From Amycolatopsis sp. NBC_01488 (lineage in GTDB: Bacteria; Actinomycetota; Actinomycetes; Mycobacteriales; Pseudonocardiaceae): 64,000 nt of DNA. Where the stretch lies: assembly GCF_036227105.1 (NCBI RefSeq), contig NZ_CP109434.1, positions 9,435,284-9,499,283 on the forward strand, read 5' to 3'. Positions 23,800-32,138 of this stretch are shown piece after piece. Both the position numbers and the translations under genes were made by a program. The first letter of the stretch is position 1; every line of letters begins with the position of its first letter. A model generated the notes under the pieces. The model made no database searches. It was not told the DNA's origin and worked only from the letters and a program-made list of their open reading frames with translations.

Positions 23800-25488
23800 C
23801 TAGTGGTCCGGCTGCTTGGCTGCCGACGCCGTCTCGGCGGAGTCGAACTCGCCGTGCTGGCCGTGCTGGCCGATTTCGCCGCCGGTCTCGCCGTGGCCGT
23901 TGCCGTGGGCCCGCTGCAGCGCGGCGGTCTCCTCGGCCGGGTCCGGCGACCACAACGTGCCCGGGACCGCCGCACCGGCCGAGCCCAGCTTGTTCATCTT
24001 CTTCGGCACCGAAGCGCCCTGGTACTCGAGCGGGATCGCGTGGCCGTGGCTGTCGACGCCGGCCAGCGGCTGGTGGATCTCGATGAACTCACCGTGCGGC
24101 AGCCGCTTGATGATGCCGGTCTCGACGCCGTGCTCCAGCACCTCGCGGTCGGCCCGCTGCAGGCCCAGGCAGAGCCGGTAGGTCAGGTAGTAGGCCACCG
24201 GCGGCACGATCAGCACGCCGATGCGGCCCGCCCACGTCGTCGCGTTCAGCGAGATGTCGAACTGGTCGGCGATGATGTCGTTGAAGCCCGACAGCTCGAT
24301 GACGGCGAAGAAGCCCAGCGCCATCGCGCCCAGCGCGGTGCGGACCGGTGCGTCACGCGGCCGCTGGAGCAGGTTGTGGTGCGCGATGTCCTTGGACAGC
24401 TTCCGCTCGATGAACGGGTAGCCGAGCAGCAGGCCGAACAGGATCGGCATGCCGATCGCGCCGGGGAAGAACACCGCCGGGATCGTGTAGTTCCCGAGGT
24501 AGACCTCCCAGGCGGGCCAGATCCGGAGCATGCCGTCGGCCCAGGCCATGTACCAGTCGGGCTGCGAGCCCGCCGACACCTGCGCCGGGTTGTACGGGCC
24601 GAAGTTCCACACCGGGTTGATCTGGAACAGCCCCGACATCAACGCCAGCACCCCGATGACCAGGGTGAAGAACGCCCCGCCCTTGAGCGCGAAGTACGGC
24701 ATGATCCGCACCCCGACGACGTTGGTCTCCTTGCGCCGCACCCCCGGGAACTGGGTGTGCTTCTGGTACCACACCAACGCCAGGTGCGCCCCGACCAGCG
24801 CCAGCATGATCCCCGGCAGCAGCAGGATGTGCAGCGTGTACAACCGCGGGATGATCTGGTCGCCCGGGAACTCCCCGCCGAACAGCGCCCAGTGGATCCA
24901 GGTCCCGATCACCGGCACCGACAACACGATGCCCGAGAGCGTCGCGCGGATACCCGTCCCGGAGAGCAAGTCATCGGGCAGCGAATAGCCGAAGAAGCCC
25001 TCGAAGCAGCCCAGGATCAGCAGCAGCCCGCCGATCACCCAGTTCGCCTCACGCGGGCGCCGGAACGCGCCGGTGAAGAAGATGCGCAGCATGTGCACGG
25101 CCATCGCCGCGACGAAGATCAACGCGGCCCAGTGGTGCAGCTGCCGCATGAACAGCCCGCCGCGCACGTCGAACGACAGGTCCAGCGTGGTGGCGAAGGC
25201 CCGCGACATCTCCAGGCCCTGCATGTTCTTGAAGCTGCCGTGGTAGACGACCTCCTGCATGGAGGGGTCGAAGAACAGCGTCAGGTACACCCCGGTGAGC
25301 AGCAGGATGATGAAGCTGTAGAGCGCGATCTCGCCCAGCAGGAACGACCAGTGGGTCGGGAAGACCTTGTTCATCTGGTGCCGCAGGCCCTTGGCCGCGT
25401 GGTAGCGCTGGTCGGCGTTGTTCGCGGCGTCGCCCAACGCCTTTTCGACCGGGCTCGACCCCTTGGTCGGCGTGGTGAGTGAACTCAT
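23800..25488 (-). CDS. qcrB: Cytochrome bc1 complex cytochrome b subunit (QcrB)
   Basis: Menaquinol-oxidising membrane subunit of the bc1 part of the bc1-aa3 supercomplex. The 562-residue length includes the actinobacterial C-terminal extension past residue 420. Eight or more membrane helices are visible. The b-heme histidines fall in MRQLHHWAALIFVAAMAVHMLRIFFTG-type sequence (about 115-140; HHWAALIF, AVHMLRIF) and TLHILLLPGIMLALVGAHLA (HILLLPG, GAHLALVW; about 220-240). PDWYMAWADGMLRIWPAW (about 305) is the Qo-side PEWY-like motif. Its ATG overlaps the qcrA stop by four bases. This is the subunit bound by Q203-type inhibitors in mycobacteria. Confidence 0.96.
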   Translation of the reverse strand: MSSLTTPTKGSSPVEKALGDAANNADQRYHAAKGLRHQMNKVFPTHWSFLLGEIALYSFIILLLTGVYLTLFFDPSMQEVVYHGSFKNMQGLEMSRAFATTLDLSFDVRGGLFMRQLHHWAALIFVAAMAVHMLRIFFTGAFRRPREANWVIGGLLLILGCFEGFFGYSLPDDLLSGTGIRATLSGIVLSVPVIGTWIHWALFGGEFPGDQIIPRLYTLHILLLPGIMLALVGAHLALVWYQKHTQFPGVRRKETNVVGVRIMPYFALKGGAFFTLVIGVLALMSGLFQINPVWNFGPYNPAQVSAGSQPDWYMAWADGMLRIWPAWEVYLGNYTIPAVFFPGAIGMPILFGLLLGYPFIERKLSKDIAHHNLLQRPRDAPVRTALGAMALGFFAVIELSGFNDIIADQFDISLNATTWAGRIGVLIVPPVAYYLTYRLCLGLQRADREVLEHGVETGIIKRLPHGEFIEIHQPLAGVDSHGHAIPLEYQGASVPKKMNKLGSAGAAVPGTLWSPDPAEETAALQRAHGNGHGETGGEIGQHGQHGEFDSAETASAAKQPDH

Positions 25489-26639
25489 GACTTACGCTCC
25501 CAAAAGGCCGGACCGATGGCCTCGATGAAGTCGCCTCGCGCGATCAAGTATCCCTCTTCGTCCACCGTGATCGGTAGCTGGGCCAGCGGACGGGTCGCCG
25601 GGCCGAAGATCGGCTTGGCGTAGTGGAGGGCGTCGAACTGCGACTGGTGGCACGGGCACAGGATGCGGTTGGTCCGCTGCTCGTACAGGGAGGTCGGGCA
25701 GCCGACGTGGCTGCAGATCTTCGTGTACGCGTACAGGTCGCCGAAGTTGAAGTCCTCCTGGCCGGACCGCTTGACCACCTTGGCGGCGTCGGTCGGGCGC
25801 AGGCGGATCAGCATGACCGGGTTGTCGATCCGGGTCAGCGCGGCGGCCAGCAGCTCCGGCTTGCCCTTCTCGGAGTCGCGGTACGGGAAGACCGTCTCCA
25901 TGGCGCCGGCGTCGAGGTCCTCGGCCTTGACGAGGCTGACCTGCTCGCCGTCTTCCAGCGGCTTGCCGGTGTCGCGGCGCAGGTAGACCTTCTCGCCGGG
26001 GAAGTTCGGCTGCCAGCCGGTGTGCCAGAGCGACGCCCGGTTGTCGCTGTCCTTCCACGGGTTCTTGATGAAGGACGCCAGCGGCAGCGCTGCGGCCGCG
26101 AGGCCCAGCGCGCCGGCCCCGGCGATCGCCGACCGCTTGATCAGCGACCGGCGGGCGATCGTGCTGCGGCTGCCGGCGTCGGACAGGTGCGCGAGGAACG
26201 TCGCGCGGTCGACCTCGGGCGACCCCTCGCCGTCGCCGTCGTGGCGCTCCTGGACCGCGACCTCGGCGGGCACGAACTTCTTCGTGTACAGGATCACGCC
26301 GATGCCCAGGCCGAGGATGGCCAGGCCGAGCGTGATGCCGAGCATCGGGGTGTAGAGGCTGTACCAGAAGTAGCCGCTCTCGTTGTCCGGCGCCTGGTAC
26401 TGCCACGGCCACCAGATGAGCGAGACGACGAACCCGATCCCGGCCAGCGCGGACAGGCCGAACCAGAACGCCACCAGGCGCTCGGCCCGCCTTTCCGCGC
26501 GGGTGCCCTCCACGGGCCACGGCGTCGGGTACTCGACGATCTCGACGCCGTCGAGCTCCCCGCCCAGCTTCAGCAGCTGGTCCCGGTCCATCTCAGCCAG
26601 CTCCGCCTCCGACGGCGGCTTAGGCCCCTCGGCACTCAT
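25485..26639 (-). CDS. qcrA: Cytochrome bc1 complex Rieske iron-sulfur subunit (QcrA)
   Basis: Carries electrons from menaquinol to the QcrC hemes. The 384-residue protein has three hydrophobic segments before the Rieske domain (about 65-85, 95-120 and 170-195), as in actinobacterial QcrA. The cluster motifs are CSHVGC (about 310) and CPCHQS (about 330), with both histidines and the disulfide cysteines present. ATG 26639 (SAEGPKPPSEAEL) overlaps the qcrC stop as ATGA, and its own stop overlaps qcrB, so qcrC-A-B is tightly coupled. No twin-arginine signal at the very N-terminus; the RRSLIKRS stretch before helix 3 may serve Tat recognition, as known for three-helix QcrA. Confidence 0.96.
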   Translation of the reverse strand: MSAEGPKPPSEAELAEMDRDQLLKLGGELDGVEIVEYPTPWPVEGTRAERRAERLVAFWFGLSALAGIGFVVSLIWWPWQYQAPDNESGYFWYSLYTPMLGITLGLAILGLGIGVILYTKKFVPAEVAVQERHDGDGEGSPEVDRATFLAHLSDAGSRSTIARRSLIKRSAIAGAGALGLAAAALPLASFIKNPWKDSDNRASLWHTGWQPNFPGEKVYLRRDTGKPLEDGEQVSLVKAEDLDAGAMETVFPYRDSEKGKPELLAAALTRIDNPVMLIRLRPTDAAKVVKRSGQEDFNFGDLYAYTKICSHVGCPTSLYEQRTNRILCPCHQSQFDALHYAKPIFGPATRPLAQLPITVDEEGYLIARGDFIEAIGPAFWERKS

Positions 26640-27454
26640 GCCTTCGATCCAATCCACAACGTCACGCCGATCAGCGCGGCGATCCCGACGATGAAGGCGA
26701 TCACGCCCTCGGAAGCGGGGCCGACCCCGCCGAGGCCGTTCCCACCTGGGTCATTGTTGCCGTCGGACACCGACTTCACGTAGGCGACGATGTCCTTCTT
26801 CTCCTCCGGCGACAGCTGCCGGTCGGAGAACTTCGGCATGTTCTGCGGGCCGGTGAGCATGGCCGTGTAGATCTGCTCTTCGCTGGCCGGGTCCAGGTTC
26901 GGCGCGTACTTGCCGGCGGACAGCGCACCGCCGCGGCCGGTGAAGTTGTGGCACGACGCGCAGTTGAGGCGGAACAGCTCGCCACCGCGGGCCGGGTCGG
27001 ACCCGCGCAGGGCCTCGCCCTTCTCCGCGGGGCGCTGGACGCCGCCGCCGTGCGCCTGGATGTAGGCGCCGACCGCGTCGATCTCGGCCTCGGTCAGCTT
27101 CGGCGGCTTCCGCTCGATCTGCGCCTCCTGGCGCGCGGCGGGCATCCGGCCGGAAGAAGTCTGGAAGTACACCGCGGCGTCGCCGATGCCGATCAGGCTC
27201 GGCCCGCGGTCCTTCACGCCCTCGAGGTTCGCGCCGTGGCAGGCGATGCAGGTGTTGTTGTAGACCTGCTCGCCGAGACGCAGCTGCGCCGGCGTGCCCT
27301 GGGCCTGCGCGGTCTGCGGCTCCGGGGCGAACACGGCGTACAGGGCGCCGGCGCCCACCAGCGCGATACCGAGCGCGAGCAGGCCGGCGAACCGCCTCCG
27401 CAGCTTCGACCGCGCGCGGTACCGGCGCTCCGAGGTTTTGGTGCTGGTGGTCAT
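26636..27454 (-). CDS. qcrC: Diheme cytochrome c subunit of the bc1 complex (QcrC)
   Basis: A 272-residue membrane-anchored diheme cytochrome that passes electrons directly to cytochrome aa3, replacing soluble cytochrome c. The N-terminal helix (FAGLLALGIALVGAGALYAV, about 25-44) exports the domain, and heme motifs CIACH (about 72) and CASCH (about 165) follow. Axial methionines are plausible in GRMPAARQ and NMPKFSDR. A C-terminal helix (GVIAFIVGIAALIGVTLWIG) anchors it. It is preceded 61 bp upstream by ctaE in the same direction. The overlap with qcrA shows one operon ctaE-qcrCAB. Confidence 0.96.
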   Translation of the reverse strand: MTTSTKTSERRYRARSKLRRRFAGLLALGIALVGAGALYAVFAPEPQTAQAQGTPAQLRLGEQVYNNTCIACHGANLEGVKDRGPSLIGIGDAAVYFQTSSGRMPAARQEAQIERKPPKLTEAEIDAVGAYIQAHGGGVQRPAEKGEALRGSDPARGGELFRLNCASCHNFTGRGGALSAGKYAPNLDPASEEQIYTAMLTGPQNMPKFSDRQLSPEEKKDIVAYVKSVSDGNNDPGGNGLGGVGPASEGVIAFIVGIAALIGVTLWIGSKA

Positions 27455-27515
27455 CTTGCGGCAACCCTTGCTGTCAGTTCAGGCCGATGGTGAAGGTGGT
27501 GGCGGCTGGGCGGAC

Positions 27516-28139
27516 CTACGGAAGGAGGTAGATCACGCCGAAGAGGCCGACCCACACGATGTCGACGAAGTGCCAGTAGTAGGACACGACGATCGCCGAC
27601 GTGGCCTGGGCGGGCGTGAACTTGCTCAGTTTCGTGCGGATGAGCAGGTACACGAAGGCGAAGAGCCCGCCGATGACGTGCAGGCCGTGGAAGCCGGTCG
27701 CGAGGAAGAAGACCGTGCCGAACGGGCCGGACGGGATCGTCATCCCCTCGTCGACCAGGTTGTGGTACTCGTTGGCCTGGCCGGCGACGAAGATCGCGCC
27801 CATGATCAACGTGATGATGTACCAGCGGCGCAGGCCGTAGACGTCGCCGCGCTCGGCGGCGAACACGCCGAACTGGCAGGTCAGCGAGGACAGCACGAGG
27901 ATCACCGTGAACGGGATCGCGTACGCCACGTTGAGGTGGAACTCCTCGCCGTGCAGCGGCGGCGGCCACTGGCCGGACGAGTTCTGCGCCTTGACGGTGA
28001 AGAACATCGCGAACAGTCCGGCGAAGAACATCAGCTCGCTGGAAAGCCACACGATGGTGCCGACACTGACCATGTTCGGCCGGTTCAGCGAGTGGACCCG
28101 CTGACTGATGGTGGGAGCTGCCGTTGTCACGCGTCGCAT
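27516..28139 (-). CDS. ctaE: Cytochrome c oxidase subunit III (CtaE)
   Basis: A 207-residue COX3 subunit of the aa3 oxidase with five hydrophobic helices. SLNRPNMVSVGTIVWLSSEL and MFFAGLFAMFF at the start, TGFHGLHVIGGL (about 150) and VSYYWHFVDIVWVGLFGVIY at the end are diagnostic of subunit III. ATG 28139 (MRRVTTAAPT) is used because AGAGGAC stands about six bases upstream; GTG 28130 is an alternative. It is the first gene of ctaE-qcrCAB, consistent with supercomplex assembly. The catalytic subunit ctaD is not in this window. Confidence 0.95.
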   Translation of the reverse strand: MRRVTTAAPTISQRVHSLNRPNMVSVGTIVWLSSELMFFAGLFAMFFTVKAQNSSGQWPPPLHGEEFHLNVAYAIPFTVILVLSSLTCQFGVFAAERGDVYGLRRWYIITLIMGAIFVAGQANEYHNLVDEGMTIPSGPFGTVFFLATGFHGLHVIGGLFAFVYLLIRTKLSKFTPAQATSAIVVSYYWHFVDIVWVGLFGVIYLLP

Positions 28140-28234
28140 TATGTCCTCTCGCACCGCCGCTCCGCCGGGTGGGTCCACGGCGAGCCGTCTGCGTAACCGA
28201 TCACACCGGATGCCCGGGAAGGTGAGCGCTACTC

Positions 28235-28648
28235 ATGGGTTTGTTCGACCGGCTGCGTGACCTGGTCAAAAAGCGGGAAACCGCTGGTCTGACACCCGAT
28301 ACGCCCGGATTGGAGATCGTCGCCGAGGCCTTCGACCCGGCCGTCGCGGACTCGGCCGTCCTCGCCGGTTCACCCGCCTGGGTCAGCACCGCACCGGCCG
28401 TCCTGCGGCACCACCTGCTCCTGCCGCCGGACCGGCTCGCCGAAGCGGCGTCGATCCTCGCCCAGGACGGCTACGACCTGCGGGAACAGTCCGTTGACGG
28501 CGACCTCACGCGGGTCCACGCGGTCCGCGTCCAGGTCCTCGACGCGCTGCACTGCGCCCAGGAACGGTCCCGGATGGCGGGCCTGGCGCAGCGGCTCGGG
28601 GGCGACGCGCTGGGCTGGGACGCGCTCCAGCCGGAGCCGACCGCGTGA
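28235..28648 (+). CDS. Conserved protein, possible RraB-like fold
   Basis: A 137-residue soluble protein starting MGLFDRLRDLVKKRE. The core RHHLLLPPDRLAEAASILAQ, DGYDLREQS and GLAQRLGGDALGWDALQ has the spacing of RraB/DUF1260 ribonuclease-regulator domains, which end in a GG.YDGWE-like motif. The similarity is by eye and weak. It is divergent from ctaE with about 95 bp between, and followed 62 bp later by a degenerate receiver-like gene. No membrane segments or cofactor motifs. The call is a suggestion only. Confidence 0.6.
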   Translation: MGLFDRLRDLVKKRETAGLTPDTPGLEIVAEAFDPAVADSAVLAGSPAWVSTAPAVLRHHLLLPPDRLAEAASILAQDGYDLREQSVDGDLTRVHAVRVQVLDALHCAQERSRMAGLAQRLGGDALGWDALQPEPTA

Positions 28649-28710
28649 TGTCGGTCTCGGCCGATACGATCGGCGTGGTTCGAGCGTTATGAGACGGAGG
28701 CGTGTCCAAC

Positions 28711-29121
28711 ATGGGCGAGCGGTCGATGCGGGTCCTGGTGTTCAGCCACAAGCCGGAGGTGCGCGAAGCGATCGTGAACGCGGTCGGCCGGCGGCCCGCC
28801 GCCGACCTGGCGCGCGTGGACTACGTCGAGGCGGCCGGGATCGCGGACGTGCTGTCCGAGGTGGACGCCGGGCACGTCGACCTGGCGATCCTCGACGGCG
28901 AGGCGCAGCCGACCGGCGGCATCGGCCTCTGCCGCCAACTGAAGGCGGAGATCACCGACTGTCCCCCGATCGTGGTCGCGGTGCGGCGCCGGGACGACCG
29001 GTGGCTGGCGACGTGGTCGCAGGCGGACGCCGTGCTGGTGCACCCGCTGGACCCGCTGACCGCCGCGGAGACCGTCGCCGACGTGCTGCGCGCGCGACGG
29101 GTCCCCGCCGTGAACGGCTGA
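28711..29121 (+). CDS. Degenerate response-regulator receiver-like protein
   Basis: A 136-residue single domain. The pattern MRVLVFSHKPEVREAIVNAV, VDLAILDGEAQPTGGIGLCR and ADAVLVHPLDPLTAAETVADVLR follows the CheY fold. The phospho-acceptor Asp is retained in AILDGE. The N-terminal acidic pair is replaced by Ser-His (VFSHKPE), and the conserved lysine of KP by His (VHP), so normal phosphorylation is unlikely. ATG 28711 is chosen since GGAGG is ten bases upstream; GTG 28702 would sit on it. It is followed by trpD with five bases between, so they are probably co-transcribed. Confidence 0.75.
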   Translation: MGERSMRVLVFSHKPEVREAIVNAVGRRPAADLARVDYVEAAGIADVLSEVDAGHVDLAILDGEAQPTGGIGLCRQLKAEITDCPPIVVAVRRRDDRWLATWSQADAVLVHPLDPLTAAETVADVLRARRVPAVNG

Positions 29122-29126
29122 GCCCG

Positions 29127-30161
29127 GTGACCACCCCGGTCCCCCGCACCTGGCCGCCGCTGCTGAAGCAGCTCGTCGCACGCGTCGACCTGTCCGAGGA
29201 GGACACGGCGTGGGCGATGGACCAGATCATGAGCGGCGCGGCGAGCCCGGCCCGGATCGCCGGGTTCGCGGTGGCGTTGCGCGCCAAGGGCGAAACGCCG
29301 TCCGAGATCGCGGGCATGGCGGCGACGATGCTGGCGCACGCCCGGAAGGTCGAGCTGGACCGGCCGGCGGTCGACATCGTCGGCACCGGCGGCGACGGCT
29401 CGAACTCGGTCAACATCTCGACGATGGCGACGATCGTCACGGCGGCGGCCGGCGCCCCGGTGGCCAAGCACGGCAACCGCAGCGCGTCGTCGAAGTCCGG
29501 CGCGGCGGACGTGCTGGAGGCCCTCGGCGTCACGATCTCGCTGCCGCCCGAAGACGTCCAGCGCAGCCTCACCGAGGTCGGCGTGGGGTTCTTCCTGGCG
29601 TCGGCGTTCCACCCGGCCCTGCGCCACGCGGGCCCGGTCCGCGGCGAGCTCGGCATCCCGACGACGTTCAACCTGCTGGGCCCGCTGACGAACCCGGCCC
29701 AGCCGGGCAGCGCGCTGATCGGCTGCGCGTACGAGGACAAGACGCACGTGCTGGCCGAGGTGTTCGCCCGCCGGGGAACCCGTGCCCTGATCGTCCGCGG
29801 CGACGACGGCCTCGACGAAATCACCACGACGACGACGTCGTCGGTGTGGGTGGTGTCGGACGGAACGGTGACGAAGACGACGCTGGACCCGGCCGCACTG
29901 GGCGTCCCCCGCGCGACGGCAACGGACCTGCGCGGCGGGGACGCCGCTTCGAACGCTCAGGTGGTCCGTGAGCTGGTGGGCGGCAAGCCGGGGGCCGTCC
30001 GGGACGCGGTGCTGATCAACGCGGCAGCGGCCTTGGCGGCGTTTTCGGGGTTCTCGGGGTCCCTCGAGGACGACCTGCGCGCCGGGTTGACGCGGGCCGC
30101 CGAGGCCGTCGATTCCGGGGCTGCCGCGGCACTGCTGGACCGCTGGATCGCCTTCCGCTGA
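29127..30161 (+). CDS. trpD: Anthranilate phosphoribosyltransferase (TrpD)
   Basis: Transfers phosphoribosyl from PRPP to anthranilate in tryptophan synthesis. The 344-residue protein has the expected AWAMDQIMSGAASPARIAGF start, GTGGDGSNSVNISTMA (PRPP-binding glycine motif, about residues 88-103), KHGNRSASSKSGAADVLEAL and FLLGPLTNPA-type sequence (NLLGPLTNPAQ). GTG 29127 lies five bases after the receiver-like gene. The rest of the trp pathway is not here, which is normal for this neighbourhood (Rv2192c position). Cytosolic homodimer. Confidence 0.95.
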   Translation: MTTPVPRTWPPLLKQLVARVDLSEEDTAWAMDQIMSGAASPARIAGFAVALRAKGETPSEIAGMAATMLAHARKVELDRPAVDIVGTGGDGSNSVNISTMATIVTAAAGAPVAKHGNRSASSKSGAADVLEALGVTISLPPEDVQRSLTEVGVGFFLASAFHPALRHAGPVRGELGIPTTFNLLGPLTNPAQPGSALIGCAYEDKTHVLAEVFARRGTRALIVRGDDGLDEITTTTTSSVWVVSDGTVTKTTLDPAALGVPRATATDLRGGDAASNAQVVRELVGGKPGAVRDAVLINAAAALAAFSGFSGSLEDDLRAGLTRAAEAVDSGAAAALLDRWIAFR

Positions 30162-30168
30162 CGAACGC

Positions 30169-31134
30169 TCAGCCGCGGAAAGCCGTGCGGTAGGAGGTCG
30201 GACTCGTGCCCCGCAACCGGCTGAACTGGTGCCGCAGCGCCGCCGCCGACGCGTACCCGCACGCCGTCGCGATGTCCTCCACCGACAGCCGTCCCTCCTC
30301 CAGCAGGGCCTGGGCGCGGTCCAGGCGCCGCTCCGTCAGCCACCGGTGTGGTGTCGTTCCCGTCGCCGCCGAGAAGCGGCGCAGGAACGTCCGTTCGCCC
30401 AGCCCACTCCGGCGGGCCAGTTCGGCCACCGTGAACGGCTGGTCCAGCCGCCGCTCCACCCACTCCAGCGCTTCCGCCACCACCGAGTCGTCGGGAACGG
30501 ACGGCACCGGCGCCTGGACGAACTGGGCCTGCCCGCCCGCCCGGAACGGCGCCGCCACCATCCGGCGCGCCAGCTTCGTCGCCGCCGTGACGCCGCGCAG
30601 GCGCCGGACCAGGTGCAGGCACAGGTCGACCGCCGCCACCGTGCCCGCGCTCGTGAACACCCCACCGTCGTCGGCATAGAGCGCCTGGGTGTCCACGGAC
30701 GCCGTCGGGAAGCGGGCGCGGAATTCCGCCTCGTACACCCAGTGGACCGTGCAGCGGCGGCCGTCGAGCAGGCCCGCGTAGCCCAGCGTGAACACGCCCG
30801 CGCAGAACCCCGCCACCCACGCACCCCGCGCCGCCGCGTCGCGCAGGACGTCCAGGACCGGCTCGGGTGGTGGTGCCGTCCGGGGTGCGCACGTCGGCAC
30901 GATCAGCAAGTCCGCGGACTCCGCGAAGGAAAGGTCCCGCAGCCCGGACAACCCGAACCCGGACCAGCTGCCCACATCGGCACCCGACGGCGAGCAGACC
31001 CCGAACTCCCAGCCCTCGATGCCGTCGGCGCTGCGGTCGGTGCCGAAGACCTCGCACGCGACGCCCAGCTCGAACGGTGAAACGTGGTCCGCGAGCACCA
31101 CCGCGACCCGGTCGACGTCCATGCCGGCCATCAT
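30169..31134 (-). CDS. GlxA-family AraC-type transcriptional regulator
   Basis: A 321-residue regulator. Residues about 10-175 form a DJ-1/PfpI-like amidase-like domain (VLADHVSPFELGVACEVFG; GAWVAGFCAGVFTLGYAGLL with the nucleophile-elbow Cys retained). About 215-315 hold two AraC helix-turn-helix units (FTVAELARRSGLGERTFLRR; VEDIATACGYASAAALRHQF). This is the GlxA arrangement. It is divergent from the DMT transporter 71 bp away and probably controls it. Convergent with trpD, seven bases between the stops. Start at ATG 31134, or ATG 31122, which would clear the operator-like repeats. Confidence 0.88.
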   Translation of the reverse strand: MMAGMDVDRVAVVLADHVSPFELGVACEVFGTDRSADGIEGWEFGVCSPSGADVGSWSGFGLSGLRDLSFAESADLLIVPTCAPRTAPPPEPVLDVLRDAAARGAWVAGFCAGVFTLGYAGLLDGRRCTVHWVYEAEFRARFPTASVDTQALYADDGGVFTSAGTVAAVDLCLHLVRRLRGVTAATKLARRMVAAPFRAGGQAQFVQAPVPSVPDDSVVAEALEWVERRLDQPFTVAELARRSGLGERTFLRRFSAATGTTPHRWLTERRLDRAQALLEEGRLSVEDIATACGYASAAALRHQFSRLRGTSPTSYRTAFRG

Positions 31135-31168
31135 GTCACAAGTTTTGCGACCGTTGTCACCTCTGACA
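31134..31168. promoter_or_regulatory. Candidate operator of the AraC/DMT divergent pair
   Basis: TGTCAC occurs at 31134-31139 and again at 31155-31160, 21 bp (two helical turns) apart in direct orientation, the usual geometry for AraC-family sites. The second copy is also the left half of TGTCA-CCTC-TGACA (31155-31168). It sits in the 71-bp divergent gap. The assignment is inferred from position and spacing. Confidence 0.5.
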
Positions 31169-31205
31169 CTGGTCGACCGAGCTCCACCCGACGAACCTGA
31201 AGACC

Positions 31206-32138
31206 ATGAACAACTCCGAAACCCGCCCTCTGCTCCAGTGGTCCGCGGCGATGGCGATGTCCGGCACGATCGGCGCCGTCGTCCTCGAGAGCGGCGCGGC
31301 CGCGCCGGCGGTGGCCTTCGCCCGCTGCCTCGTCGGCGGCTCGCTGCTGCTGATCTGGTGCTTCGCCCGTGGCTGGCTGCCGTCCTGGCGGCCGTCCCGG
31401 CGCGACCTCGGGCTGGCCGTCCTCGGCGGGCTGTTCCTGGTCGGCAACTGGGTGCTGCTGTTCGCGTCCTACGCGCTGTCGTCGATCTCGGTCAGCACGG
31501 TCGTCTACCACACCCAGCCGCTGATCCTGGTCGGCCTGGCGGCGGCGTTCCTCGGCGAGAAGGTCGCCAAGAGCCACCTGGTCCGCGCCGCGATCGCGTT
31601 CGGCGGAGTCGCCCTGATCTCCCTGTCCGCGCACGGGGAGGACGGCAAGCCCGTCCAGCTCGCGGGGATCGGGCTCGCGCTCGGCGCGGCCCTGCTCTAC
31701 GCCGGCGCGTCCTTCGTCGCGAAGCAGCTGAAGCACATCCGGCCGCACCTGCTCGCGGCCGTCCAGACGACGGTCGGCGCGGTCCTGCTAGCGCCCGTGT
31801 TGCTCGTCACACCGCTGCCGACGGCGCCGCGCGCGCTGCTCTGGCTGGTGCTGCTGGGGACCGTCCACACCGCACTGATGTACGTGCTGATGTACGCGAG
31901 CATCGGCAAGCTGCCGACCACGACCGTGGCGCTGCTGTCCTACCTGTACCCGGTGGTCGCGGTGCTGGTGGACATCACCTTCTACGGCCACCGCCCGACC
32001 TGGCCGGAGGCACTGGGCATGCTCGCGGTACTGGCCGCGGCGCTGAGTCCTCAGCGCCGCGGCCAGTCGAAGAGCGAACCGCAGGTCAGTCGTGCGACGG
32101 ACCCGTGTGGTACTCGAACACCAGCCCGCCGATCGTGA
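31206..32138 (+). CDS. EamA/DMT-family drug-metabolite transporter
   Basis: A 310-residue inner-membrane protein with ten hydrophobic helices in two EamA repeats. The first repeat includes AFARCLVGGSLLLIWCFARG and LSSISVSTVVYHTQPLILV. The second includes LGTVHTALMYVLMYASIGKL and TVALLSYLYPVVAVLVD. Both have the usual YHTQP / LSYLYPV family motifs. Substrate is unknown: amino-acid, drug or metabolite export are typical. ATG 31206 begins MNNSETRPLL. Its last 53 bases overlap the 3' end of ctaF on the other strand; the hydrophilic C-tail SKSEPQVSRATDPCG is encoded there. Probably regulated by the divergent GlxA-type gene. Confidence 0.88.
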   Translation: MNNSETRPLLQWSAAMAMSGTIGAVVLESGAAAPAVAFARCLVGGSLLLIWCFARGWLPSWRPSRRDLGLAVLGGLFLVGNWVLLFASYALSSISVSTVVYHTQPLILVGLAAAFLGEKVAKSHLVRAAIAFGGVALISLSAHGEDGKPVQLAGIGLALGAALLYAGASFVAKQLKHIRPHLLAAVQTTVGAVLLAPVLLVTPLPTAPRALLWLVLLGTVHTALMYVLMYASIGKLPTTTVALLSYLYPVVAVLVDITFYGHRPTWPEALGMLAVLAAALSPQRRGQSKSEPQVSRATDPCGTRTPARRS

